Shown in pieces: positions 41,820 through 48,792 of a DNA stretch of 64,000 bases; within the stretch, counting starts at the first letter, position 1, and every line of letters starts with the position of its first letter. Origin of the DNA: Pedobacter sp. PACM 27299. Its GTDB lineage: Bacteria; Bacteroidota; Bacteroidia; Sphingobacteriales; Sphingobacteriaceae. A model generated the notes under the pieces. It made no database searches. It had not been told where the DNA came from and saw only the letters and a list, made by a program, of their open reading frames with translations. The stretch spans positions 1,984,001-2,048,000 of the forward strand of contig NZ_CP012996.1 in assembly GCF_001412655.1 (NCBI RefSeq), in the 5' to 3' direction. A program made the translations under genes and the position numbers.

Positions 41820-42609
41820 GATTTGTAAAGAATTGATTGAATTGAAATATTTGAGTAATTGCTGCTTTAGACCAGTAGGCCGCATTGTGCTCTCCAGGTC
41901 GTTCTTCATAAATATGAGGAATCTTTAATAGCAGGAGTTGTTCATGTAGTTTTCTGTTTTGTACAATTAATACATCTTCCGTTCCGCAGCTAATCAGAAT
42001 TTGTTGCTGAGAATTTTTTAGCTTTTCTATTTGAGAGATCGCAGTATAGTCTTTCCAATCTTCTGGATGATCTCCTAGTGTTTTGGTTACACCGTAATCC
42101 TTTCCAAAAGGCCTAAAGTCGATCACGCCACATATACTTCCAATAGCGGCAAATGTATTTTGATGCCTGGCACCAATGTATAAGGCACCATGTCCGCCCA
42201 TGCTCCAGCCCATTATTGCAGTTTTTGAGGGGTCTGATTTATAGTGGTTTTGCACGTACTCCACAAGTTCTTTTGCCACAAATGTTTCATATTTTGAATT
42301 TGTCTTTTCGCTGTCTACATACCAGCTGTCGTAATTTCCATCAGGTAAAACAAAGATCATTTTCATTTCTTTGCTTAGCGCTTGCAAAGCAGGGATATCC
42401 TGAGTTAATGTTCTTTTTGGATACCCGGTGTAGCCATGTAAAATGTAAACTGTAGGTATTGTTTTTCCTGTGGATGATGTAGGGCGGATCACTAATGTTT
42501 TAACCTCTTTTTTCATAGCGGGACTGTAAATGTTTAAGAAGTCCACCTTTTGGGAAAAGGCTTGGAAACTGATGAAAATTACAGAAAGGGTAGTTAATAA
42601 TATTCTCAT
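41812..42609 (-). CDS. Secreted esterase, esterase D/tributyrin type
   Basis: 265 residues with a signal peptide (about 1-19). Alpha/beta hydrolase of the PF00756 group: oxyanion segment His-Gly-Tyr-Thr-Gly, nucleophile elbow Gly-Trp-Ser-Met-Gly-Gly-His-Gly-Ala (Ser near residue 136), an Asp in Cys-Gly-Thr-Glu-Asp, and His in Gly-Glu-His-Asn-Ala-Ala-Tyr-Trp. It is predicted to hydrolyse small acyl or S-formylglutathione-like esters in the periplasm. It is first in a two-gene unit with the RidA-like protein. A -7 box and palindrome lie upstream. Confidence 0.87.
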   Translation of the reverse strand: MRILLTTLSVIFISFQAFSQKVDFLNIYSPAMKKEVKTLVIRPTSSTGKTIPTVYILHGYTGYPKRTLTQDIPALQALSKEMKMIFVLPDGNYDSWYVDSEKTNSKYETFVAKELVEYVQNHYKSDPSKTAIMGWSMGGHGALYIGARHQNTFAAIGSICGVIDFRPFGKDYGVTKTLGDHPEDWKDYTAISQIEKLKNSQQQILISCGTEDVLIVQNRKLHEQLLLLKIPHIYEERPGEHNAAYWSKAAITQIFQFNQFFTNHE

Positions 42610-42635
42610 TGCATACTTGTTTTAATTCGTTCATG

Positions 42636-42677
42636 CAAAGGTATAGTCACCCATTTTTCAAAACATATACATATGTT
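42636..42677 (-). promoter_or_regulatory. -7 box and palindromic operator of the esterase unit
   Basis: On the minus strand TACCTTTG (42636-42643) matches TAnnTTTG. AACATATACATATGTT (42662-42677) is a palindrome with 7-bp arms and a 2-bp centre, placed just upstream, in the position of an operator or activator site. Confidence 0.5.
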
Positions 42678-42699
42678 GAGAGTGTCAATATATTATAAA

Positions 42700-42733
42700 A
42701 AAAGCTGCTTCATAAGATTCTGAAGCAGCTTTT
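42700..42733 (-). terminator. Terminator of the TonB-dependent receptor gene
   Basis: A 12-bp perfect stem (42700-42711 with 42722-42733), 10-nt loop, with a T-tract at the end read on the minus strand. It is 20 bp after the receptor stop. Confidence 0.85.
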
Positions 42734-42752
42734 GAATAGGAAAAAGATAGTA

Positions 42753-45332
42753 TTATAAAGAATAACGTAGTGTAAGTCCATAAGTTCTTGGATCACCAAG
42801 TACACCTGCATACAAACCAGCATTACCTGCTGCGGCTTGCAGCTGCTCGTAATAAGTTTTATTAGCGATATTTCTCGCCCAAACAAATAGGGAGAATTTA
42901 TCAGATTTAAATCCTAATCTACCATTTAACAATGAATAGGCTTCCACATTTAATACACGGGAAGGTGTTGGGTTAGAAGAATATTCAGAACGGTAACTCG
43001 CATCTGCAGCAATAAAAAATCTACCTGCTACGTTTGCTAAGTTGCCTGGATTGCTGAATTCTGCGCCTCCTGAAACATTCCATTTAGAAATACCTGGTAA
43101 TCGGCCTCCGGAAGCATCTTTAAATGCTACTTGTGTAGCTACACTATTCACCAATTCCGTATGACCGGTTTCTTCTAAGGGCAATGGTGCATTTTGAAAT
43201 TTCACATACTTACCATCAAGATAAGCTAGGGCCGCATTTAAGGTTAAGAACCTTCCTAATTGATAATTTCCATCAACTTCTAAACCTTTTACATTCACTT
43301 TTTCAGCATTAGCAAGGTAACCCCTGTTTACACCCAATTGTGGTGATTGTACGTTCGTTTGATAATCTTTAATATCTGTATTGAAAGCACTAACATTTAC
43401 AATTGCACCTTTAAATGGCTTGGTTTTAATACCCAATTCATAATGCTGTACATATTCTGGTTTAACTACGGCCAGAGAAAGATCCGCTTCTCCAGTAGGA
43501 GTGGTTGGTAAACCGCCAACATTCACACCAACTGGTTTGTAAGCGGTTGAAAACGTTCCATAGGCATTTAATTTAGTGGAAGGACGGTAAGACAAAGTAA
43601 CGTTACCAGACAAATTGTTGTTGTCTACACTAGTATTGAATTTTTGATTGTTGTAAATAGCCGTTTTAAGTGCAAGTAATGCTGCATCTGTAGTTTGCAA
43701 ACCACCATAAGTTACCCTGTCGTAGTCCACATCTTTTTTATCATAAGTGTACCTTAAACCTGGTAAAATATGAAAGTGATTCAGGAATTCCCAATCCGCT
43801 TGTGCAAACACGGCAGTACTTAATGATTTAATCGTTGAATTGGTTCTGATACCGTAACCATCTAACAAGCCAGGAGTGGAGTATAATGCCTGTGAACCGG
43901 TATTACTTGTCTGCACAAATCTCCACTGATCTTTACCTACTTCTTCTGTCTGCTCTAATCCTTTCAAATTCTGACTAAGGGCAAATACACCAATTACACC
44001 AGTTACTTTTTCAGCGATAGTACCAGCATATCTCACTTCTTGTGAATATTGATCATGGCGAGAGTTTCCCTGAGATTTAGTTAATGCAGATAATTCAGAG
44101 AAATCCCTGTCGTTTGTAGGGTTCCAATTCCAGAATCTCCAGGCAGTAGTGGAAGTCAGCGTTCCATTGCCAATCTTATAGTCTAAGTTTACGGAGATAC
44201 CACCAATAGACTGGTCATGCTTCCATGGTGTATTGGTGTTGATTTCTCGGGAGGCAGGATCTGCTACAGGCTGCTGATAACCTAAATCAGAAACAATTTT
44301 GGCATACTGACGATATGCGCTTCTTTCTGTTGTGGTCACTCCTGCAATTACCAACGGGTAACCAGCTGGGTGCTGGATACTCGCATCACCACTTAACAAT
44401 ACCTGTAATTTCTCTGACGGTGTATAATATAACTGGCCTTTAAAACCAATGTTATTTTGGCCGCTATATCTACGTTGTTCTTTTGTATTGAATATAGTTC
44501 CATCTCTTTGAGTTCCGGAGATCGATAATCTTGCTGCAAGGTTTTTTGCTACACCACCGGAAACCGATGTTTTTGCTTGTATAAAATTATAGTTTCCAAA
44601 GCTCAGTTCCACTTTTCCGCTTGGGGTTTGAGTTGGTTTTGCGGTGGTGATGTTAAATGCACCTGCTGTTGTATTCTTACCAAACAAGGTTCCTTGCGGG
44701 CCACGCAGAATTTCTATTTGCTCAATGTCAAGGAAATCTGTAGAGGTAGCTGCCGGACGAGCCTGGTAAACTCCATCTACATAAAAGCCTACCCCTGGAT
44801 CAATACCATCGTTGGTTAAGCCAAATGTTGAACCTAGTCCTCGGATATTAAGGGTCGTATTTCTTGCGTTTGAAGCATATAACTGTACGGAAGGTACGAG
44901 TTCTTTTAAACGGTTAACGTTAAAAGCGCCTGCATTTTCAGCAGCCTGGCCACCGATCACAGTAATGGCGATAGGCACATCCTGCAGTACTTCTGAGCGT
45001 CTTCTTGAGGTCACTACGATCTCATCCAGAAGTTCGCTTTCAATCAGAATCAATTCAAAAGGAGCTTCCTGAAGTTTTAAAATCTGGAAATCCTGAGATT
45101 TATAACCTACTGAGCTAATTCTAAGATAGAATGGGAGATCTGTCTGTGCATCAATACTGAACTTACCATCTTTATCGGCAGTTGCAGAAATTTTAGTGCC
45201 TCTGATCAGTACTGTTGCGTGTGGTACGGGAACGCCATTACTGCTTTTGATGACGCCTGTTATTGGGTTTTGGGCAAATACAGTATTTGTCGTGAGTATC
45301 AATAGAAAGATAAGGAGTAAATGTTTTTTCAT
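42753..45332 (-). CDS. TonB-dependent receptor (non-SusC type)
   Basis: I chose ATG 45332 because it starts a clean signal peptide (Met-Lys-Lys-His-Leu-Leu, cleavage at Phe-Ala-Gln); the longer reading adds 47 non-signal residues. 859 residues: carboxypeptidase-D-like domain (about 20-95), plug with Leu-Gln-Asp-Val-Pro-Ile-Ala-Ile-Thr-Val and Leu-Arg-Gly-Pro-Gln-Gly-Thr-Leu-Phe-Gly-Lys-Asn-Thr, then a 22-strand barrel ending Tyr-Gly-Leu-Thr-Leu-Arg-Tyr-Ser-Leu. This plug type is like receptors for small organics in Sphingomonas rather than SusC; no SusD is present. An upstream Cys-rich mini-ORF suggests sulfur-linked control. Confidence 0.88.
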   Translation of the reverse strand: MKKHLLLIFLLILTTNTVFAQNPITGVIKSSNGVPVPHATVLIRGTKISATADKDGKFSIDAQTDLPFYLRISSVGYKSQDFQILKLQEAPFELILIESELLDEIVVTSRRRSEVLQDVPIAITVIGGQAAENAGAFNVNRLKELVPSVQLYASNARNTTLNIRGLGSTFGLTNDGIDPGVGFYVDGVYQARPAATSTDFLDIEQIEILRGPQGTLFGKNTTAGAFNITTAKPTQTPSGKVELSFGNYNFIQAKTSVSGGVAKNLAARLSISGTQRDGTIFNTKEQRRYSGQNNIGFKGQLYYTPSEKLQVLLSGDASIQHPAGYPLVIAGVTTTERSAYRQYAKIVSDLGYQQPVADPASREINTNTPWKHDQSIGGISVNLDYKIGNGTLTSTTAWRFWNWNPTNDRDFSELSALTKSQGNSRHDQYSQEVRYAGTIAEKVTGVIGVFALSQNLKGLEQTEEVGKDQWRFVQTSNTGSQALYSTPGLLDGYGIRTNSTIKSLSTAVFAQADWEFLNHFHILPGLRYTYDKKDVDYDRVTYGGLQTTDAALLALKTAIYNNQKFNTSVDNNNLSGNVTLSYRPSTKLNAYGTFSTAYKPVGVNVGGLPTTPTGEADLSLAVVKPEYVQHYELGIKTKPFKGAIVNVSAFNTDIKDYQTNVQSPQLGVNRGYLANAEKVNVKGLEVDGNYQLGRFLTLNAALAYLDGKYVKFQNAPLPLEETGHTELVNSVATQVAFKDASGGRLPGISKWNVSGGAEFSNPGNLANVAGRFFIAADASYRSEYSSNPTPSRVLNVEAYSLLNGRLGFKSDKFSLFVWARNIANKTYYEQLQAAAGNAGLYAGVLGDPRTYGLTLRYSL

Positions 45333-45494
45333 CGTGTTTATATTAAATGGTTTGTTGGTTTTTCGTTTTCCAGAGATCTGGTATGATTTATTGTTTTTGC
45401 CCGATGCCTGCAAAAAATAAATTGCAAAGCAAGGCCCTATGGATGTTTTTAGCATCAGGTTAGGTTTGGACAATACATGATTTTAAGTGTCTAG

Positions 45495-45518
45495 GTTTTT
45501 CAGTGATTACTGAAAGGA
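45495..45518 (-). promoter_or_regulatory. Hairpin just after the Cys-rich leader ORF
   Basis: TTTCAGT pairs with ACTGAAA around a 4-nt loop, a few bases past the leader stop. It could be the antiterminator/terminator element of an attenuator. On the minus strand it is followed by A-rich sequence, not a U-tract, so it is not a standard terminator. Confidence 0.4.
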
Positions 45519-45522
45519 ATCA

Positions 45523-45591
45523 TCAACAACAACAGTGACAGCCTAATAGAAAGCGGGTTCCTTTTTGAGCTGTGTTTTTTTTCATTTTCAT
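45523..45591 (-). CDS. Cys-rich leader peptide (22 residues)
   Basis: Minus-strand ATG at 45591, stop TGA at 45523-45525. The peptide begins Met-Lys-Met-Lys-Lys-Asn and ends Gly-Cys-His-Cys-Cys-Cys. Four Cys codons at the very end, upstream of a long leader (190 bp) before the TonB receptor, are the layout of an attenuating leader ORF that senses charged tRNA-Cys. Poly-Cys leader ORFs are known in actinobacteria for sulfur genes; here it is inference. A hairpin follows immediately. Confidence 0.6.
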   Translation of the reverse strand: MKMKKNTAQKGTRFLLGCHCCC

Positions 45592-45648
45592 AAAATGTAA
45601 GCCTGTTTTCATTGTGTTCTAGGTTGTTAAGAGTTGGTATTGATAATA

Positions 45649-45677
45649 CGAAGATAGTATTATTTTTTAGTAAACAA
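45649..45677 (-). promoter_or_regulatory. Promoter of the leader-receptor unit
   Basis: On the minus strand TTG (45675-45677), an 18-bp spacer, then TATCTTCG (45649-45656), one mismatch to TAnnTTTG. It would place the mRNA start about 50 bp before the leader ORF, giving a leader of about 310 nt ahead of the receptor. Confidence 0.5.
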
Positions 45678-45854
45678 ATAAAATCTATGGATTTGGTAGT
45701 TTTTATTTAACTGCATTAACAAAACTTGATATTTTATAGGTTTAAGCTTGATTTTTAGCCGGTTGCTGAGCTATTTTTGTCACTAAAAAAGAGTTTTTAT
45801 GGAAATTATTTCCCGAGACTTAGCCTCAGGTTCAGCTCAAAACTTCCGTTTGTA

Positions 45855-45880
45855 GGATCAATGCCAAAAGTTGTGGAGCA
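45855..45880 (+). repeat. IS left inverted repeat
   Basis: 26 bp starting GGATCAATGCCAAAAG and ending TGGAGCA; identical to the reverse complement of 47273-47298. Confidence 0.95.
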
Positions 45881-45898
45881 GTGGTTTGAATTTCGCTG

Positions 45899-46891
45899 TT
45901 AAGCATACAATTGTGTAAGTCTGAAAAGGAAGAATTCAATATTTTTGACGCCTCTAAACTGAGCTCTAAAAGCTTTGATTTTGGCGTTGAAAGATTCGGC
46001 AGAAGCGTTTGTAGATCTGCGATCAAAGTAGTTTAATATGGTCTGATAATGATTCTGTATCGATCTTGCAATGGTGTTGAAAGCCTTGAAGCCAGTTTGC
46101 CTGACTCTTTCGTGCCATTTAGCCAGCTTGGCCAGTGCAAAGACCTTATTCTTTGTGTTTTCAAATAGCTGACTAAGCCCCATACTCAGCCCATATGCTG
46201 TTTTAAGATCAGGAAATCTTTCAAATAGAAGCTCAGCACGATCCTTTTGGCTTTGGGTCCAATCGGCAGGCTTTTTATACAATACGTATCTTCCCCTGGC
46301 GAGTAATTGCTTGACCGTATCCCCGTTATGGAGTACTTCCGGATGAAAAGGGTGGCCTGTTTTCTTTGATTGCTCAATGGCTTCATTTTCGATATCCATC
46401 GCTTCCCATCTATGTTTAATCCGCATTTCCTGTAGCGCTTCGGTAGCCAGTTTCTGCACATGGAAACGGTCAGTGACTCTGATAGCTCCTGGAAAACAAC
46501 GTTTGCAGATTAGTTCCATATTACCTGCCATATCCAGGGTAATCTCGGTCACCTTTTTTCTCAGCCGTTCAGGAATTTGTTGCAATACAGAAATCACCGT
46601 TTCGGCTTTAGTTCCCGCTACAATAGCCACGATAGCCCCTTTTTTACCTTTAGCAGCTTTATTGGTGATAATAGTATAAAGTTCACCATGGGACAGACTG
46701 GTTTCATCAATGGAGAGCTGTTCACCAAGATTCTCCGGGTATAATAGCCATTGTTTTGCATGTGCTTTTTGATCCCAGCTTTTAAAGTCGCTGAGGTAAT
46801 CACGGTACTGACGAAGCAGGTTTTTGACCTTTACACCATAAAATGAACTGATCGTATCAACGCTACTCGGGGCTGTATCGATTGATTTCTT
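45899..46891 (-). CDS. ISL3-family DDE transposase, catalytic ORF
   Basis: The open frame runs 330 codons from 46891 with no ATG or GTG near the start; the first GTG is at 46630, past the first catalytic residue. DDE residues are all present: Asp in Leu-Ser-Ile-Asp-Glu-Thr-Ser-Leu, Asp in Thr-Leu-Asp-Met-Ala-Gly, Glu in Ala-Ser-Ala-Glu-Ser-Phe. Without a start upstream of the first Asp it must be made by a +1 frameshift from the N-terminal ORF, within 46863-46891. A candidate slip is the CCC codon two codons before the TAG stop. Otherwise the element carries a frameshift lesion. Confidence 0.88.
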   Translation of the reverse strand, partial: KKSIDTAPSSVDTISSFYGVKVKNLLRQYRDYLSDFKSWDQKAHAKQWLLYPENLGEQLSIDETSLSHGELYTIITNKAAKGKKGAIVAIVAGTKAETVISVLQQIPERLRKKVTEITLDMAGNMELICKRCFPGAIRVTDRFHVQKLATEALQEMRIKHRWEAMDIENEAIEQSKKTGHPFHPEVLHNGDTVKQLLARGRYVLYKKPADWTQSQKDRAELLFERFPDLKTAYGLSMGLSQLFENTKNKVFALAKLAKWHERVRQTGFKAFNTIARSIQNHYQTILNYFDRRSTNASAESFNAKIKAFRAQFRGVKNIEFFLFRLTQLYA

Positions 46892-47228
46892 TTAAAAAAG
46901 CCGCGAAATCTCCTGTCATTCGCGTTCCTTTCTCAACTAAAGTCCAATCCCGGTAGATCACTTTGCCGCTTTCCAAATTGATCCAGCGCCGGCGTTTGAT
47001 ATGATAGAAGACCTTATGTCCACGAATGGGGAAATCCTGAACCACGATCTGCGGGAAAAAACCTTTTGACTGCACCTTGAGCGAGCCCCATTCTGTAGGC
47101 AGTTGATTGAGTTCTTCCAACTGAATATGAAAAGTGTCAGGGTCTTCAATGGCATTGGTAAATTCAAAATTCTCTATGATAAATTCCGGTAAAAACAGAC
47201 GAAGTAAAGTGGTGCTCGCAGAAGGCAT
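46863..47228 (-). CDS. ISAon1-type transposase N-terminal region protein
   Basis: 121 residues. It resembles the N-terminal region proteins of ISAon1-type elements: Phe-Leu-Pro-Glu-Phe-Ile-Ile-Glu-Asn-Phe-Glu, then a Gln-Asp-Phe-Pro-Ile-Arg-Gly-His-Lys-Val segment and Lys-Arg-Arg-Arg-Trp. It ends at TAG (46863) overlapping the open frame of the DDE ORF by 29 bp. It probably gives the DNA-binding half of a fused transposase. Confidence 0.85.
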   Translation of the reverse strand: MPSASTTLLRLFLPEFIIENFEFTNAIEDPDTFHIQLEELNQLPTEWGSLKVQSKGFFPQIVVQDFPIRGHKVFYHIKRRRWINLESGKVIYRDWTLVEKGTRMTGDFAAFLKEINRYSPE

Positions 47229-47272
47229 AAATAAAATGGGATATAGATAGACAAAGCTATAATTTTATCTCT

Positions 47273-47298
47273 TGCTCCACAACTTTTGGCATTGATCC
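47273..47298 (-). repeat. IS right inverted repeat
   Basis: 26 bp, perfect inverted copy of the left end, followed at once by the second copy of the target duplication (47299-47306). Confidence 0.95.
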
Positions 47299-47544
47299 CG
47301 TTTGTATAGCCGCTAAGCGCATTACTGTGAATGTTAACTTCTGAACGGTTACCATTCACAGTAATGCGAAGATAAATAGGAACAACGCCTTTTTGATAGT
47401 TTTTTGGCTTCTTCATGTAGAAGAGCAAGCTGAAATTGGTTTTCATAATGTTAAACATTATGGTGAACAAATTTAGCTTTGTAGTAATTAGAAATCAAGA
47501 TGTTTAGTTTTGTAACGTGCTTGCTGTCAGGTTTTTATTGGCTG

Positions 47545-47591
47545 TTCGGTGAGTCTGTTTTATTTTTTAATTACTCACCGAATCACTCACC
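47545..47591. repeat. ACTCACC repeats upstream of the integrase remnant
   Basis: Three copies of ACTCACC: inverted at 47548-47554, direct at 47573-47579 and 47585-47591. The first two form a 10-bp perfect inverted repeat (47545-47554 with 47573-47582). The position, between the integrase start and the tRNA, fits integrase arm-type binding sites. Confidence 0.45.
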
Positions 47592-47636
47592 TATAGTGAT
47601 CGGAATTCCTGCGAAAATTGTAACTCTTCAAAATGC

Positions 47637-47671
47637 AAAAAGCCTGCTATCGTATGATTTGCAGGCTTTTT
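47637..47671. terminator. Terminator after tRNA-Ser
   Basis: An 11-bp perfect stem (AAAAAGCCTGC with GCAGGCTTTTT, 13-nt loop), symmetric, U-tract in both directions. On the minus strand it lies 20 bp after the tRNA 3' end. Confidence 0.88.
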
Positions 47672-47690
47672 GTTGGTTTAGATACCATTT

Positions 47691-47780
47691 TGGCGGAGAG
47701 TGGGGGATTCGAACCCGCGGACCCTTTGACAAGTCAACAGTTTTCAAGACTGCCGCAATCGACCACTCTGCCAACTCTCC
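47691..47780 (-). tRNA. tRNA-Ser (TGA)
   Basis: 90 nt including an encoded CCA. Acceptor arms GGAGAGT and ACTCTCC pair fully, discriminator G. The anticodon loop CTTGAAAAC has anticodon TGA. A long variable arm (class II) lies between the anticodon stem and the GGTTCGAATCC T-arm. The 3' end faces the integrase remnant, as expected for a tRNA used as an integration site. Confidence 0.95.
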
Positions 47781-47892
47781 GGCACAAAAGTACGAACTCC
47801 AGTCGGTTCTGCAAATTATGATTCACTTTATTTAATGAAGTCTTTATAAAGAGCTAAAAATGAGTAGTTTTATTTTTCATCATTCCCTGTTT

Positions 47893-48606
47893 TTAGTCAA
47901 AAAGAGTGGGTATGGTCAGTTCGTTATATGGTTTAATGAGGTCAAGACCCTTATTCGGGCTCTTTTTTGTAGAAACTTTATTCACTTTTTTACTCACTTG
48001 CGTCCTGCTCATCAAATGATCTGGGTAAGGTTTACACATTTCCAGCAATTGTTCTACGGTTAGCTTTTTGTTTAACCACCTCAGTTCTTCATTTCGATGC
48101 AGGATAACTGGCATTCTTTGCTTGTCATGGATTTCGCCTACCGTCTTATTCGCTTCAGTAGTCATGATGCCAAAAGTCCGGTATTTTTCACCGGTTTCGG
48201 GATTTACCCACTGACTCCATAATCCTGCGAAGCAGAAAGTTTTTCGCTCATTGGTAAAGCGGTATGGCCGCTTGTCGGTATCAGTAATCTTTTGCCACTC
48301 ATAAAAGCTATCCGCAATGATTAAACAGGTTTTACGATGTTTCATTAAAGGAGCATAGGTTTTCTTTTCCATGACCTCTTCACTGCGAATGTTCCAGGTG
48401 TCAAAGGTTAGTACATTGCTGCTCGCATTGTGGGGAACAATACCGAAAGACATCTGTTGAATTATATCAGGCTCATCAGAAGTGATGACCAAACCACCAT
48501 CGGTAACGGCAATATTAGCATCTGGCTCGTAAGCACCAACAAGTTGATACGGATTGGTTTTTAGAATCTCTTTTTCTTCGGCTGTTAGGGTATATCTTGC
48601 GCACAT
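47893..48606 (-). CDS. SRAP-family protein (YedK/HMCES-like), abasic-site crosslinker
   Basis: 237 residues. Met-Cys-Ala-Arg-Tyr start exposes the catalytic Cys2 after Met removal. Other family residues: Asn in Trp-Asn-Ile-Arg-Ser-Glu, Glu in Ser-Phe-Tyr-Glu-Trp, and His in Ile-His-Asp-Lys-Gln-Arg-Met-Pro-Val-Ile-Leu. The family forms a covalent link with abasic sites in single-stranded DNA and protects replication. It is a single gene between the tRNA and a divergent surface protein. Confidence 0.92.
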   Translation of the reverse strand: MCARYTLTAEEKEILKTNPYQLVGAYEPDANIAVTDGGLVITSDEPDIIQQMSFGIVPHNASSNVLTFDTWNIRSEEVMEKKTYAPLMKHRKTCLIIADSFYEWQKITDTDKRPYRFTNERKTFCFAGLWSQWVNPETGEKYRTFGIMTTEANKTVGEIHDKQRMPVILHRNEELRWLNKKLTVEQLLEMCKPYPDHLMSRTQVSKKVNKVSTKKSPNKGLDLIKPYNELTIPTLFD

Positions 48607-48792
48607 AATTTAGGACCGCAAAGCTATTTTATTTCTGCTGAATTTAGAAGGAAGCCTGCCCTGTTTTACAAAAGATTAGACCGCTGTGAATAACTTGAAA
48701 ATAAAGCGATAATATCTTGCTGGAGCTGATCGTTAATTGAAATTAATTTAACATCTTTAATTTCATCTATAAACACTCTCAACTTAGGCGAA

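Larger units (their letters stand above)
45855..47298 (-). mobile_element. Complete ISL3/ISAon1-type insertion sequence
   Basis: 1444 bp bounded by 26-bp perfect inverted repeats (45855-45880 and 47273-47298) and flanked by an 8-bp direct target duplication CGTTTGTA (45847-45854 and 47299-47306), the size usual for ISL3. It contains two overlapping minus-strand ORFs, an N-terminal region protein and a DDE transposase. Perfect ends and duplication indicate a recent insertion. It lies within the remains of an integrase gene. Confidence 0.95.
45806..47446 (-). pseudogene. Truncated tyrosine integrase split by the IS
   Basis: On the minus strand from ATG 47446 the reading gives Met-Lys-Thr-Asn-Phe-Ser-Leu-Leu-Phe-Tyr, then Pro-Ile-Tyr-Leu-Arg-Ile-Thr-Val-Asn-Gly, the Arm DNA-binding domain that opens Bacteroidota tyrosine recombinases. 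The IS breaks it after Gly-Tyr-Thr-Asn. Removing the IS and one target copy gives only a 62-residue ORF ending at 45806, with a tail (Ser-Phe-Glu-Leu-Asn-Leu-Arg-Leu-Ser-Leu-Gly-Lys) unlike integrases. The core and catalytic domains are absent, so the gene was truncated before the IS arrived. Confidence 0.75.

Noticed and set aside
45333..45522. Cobalamin or SAM riboswitch before the TonB receptor
   Set aside because: No B12 box or SAM-type core could be found; the Cys-rich leader ORF explains the long leader better.
45832..46026. Small minus-strand open frame at the IS left end
   Set aside because: It overlaps the transposase in another frame and spans the inverted repeat; a shadow.
45855..47298. 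Degenerate IS remnant
   Set aside because: Perfect 26-bp ends and 8-bp duplication show a complete, recent element.
47500..47835. Open frames over the tRNA-Ser region
   Set aside because: They read through a tRNA gene and its terminator; chance frames.
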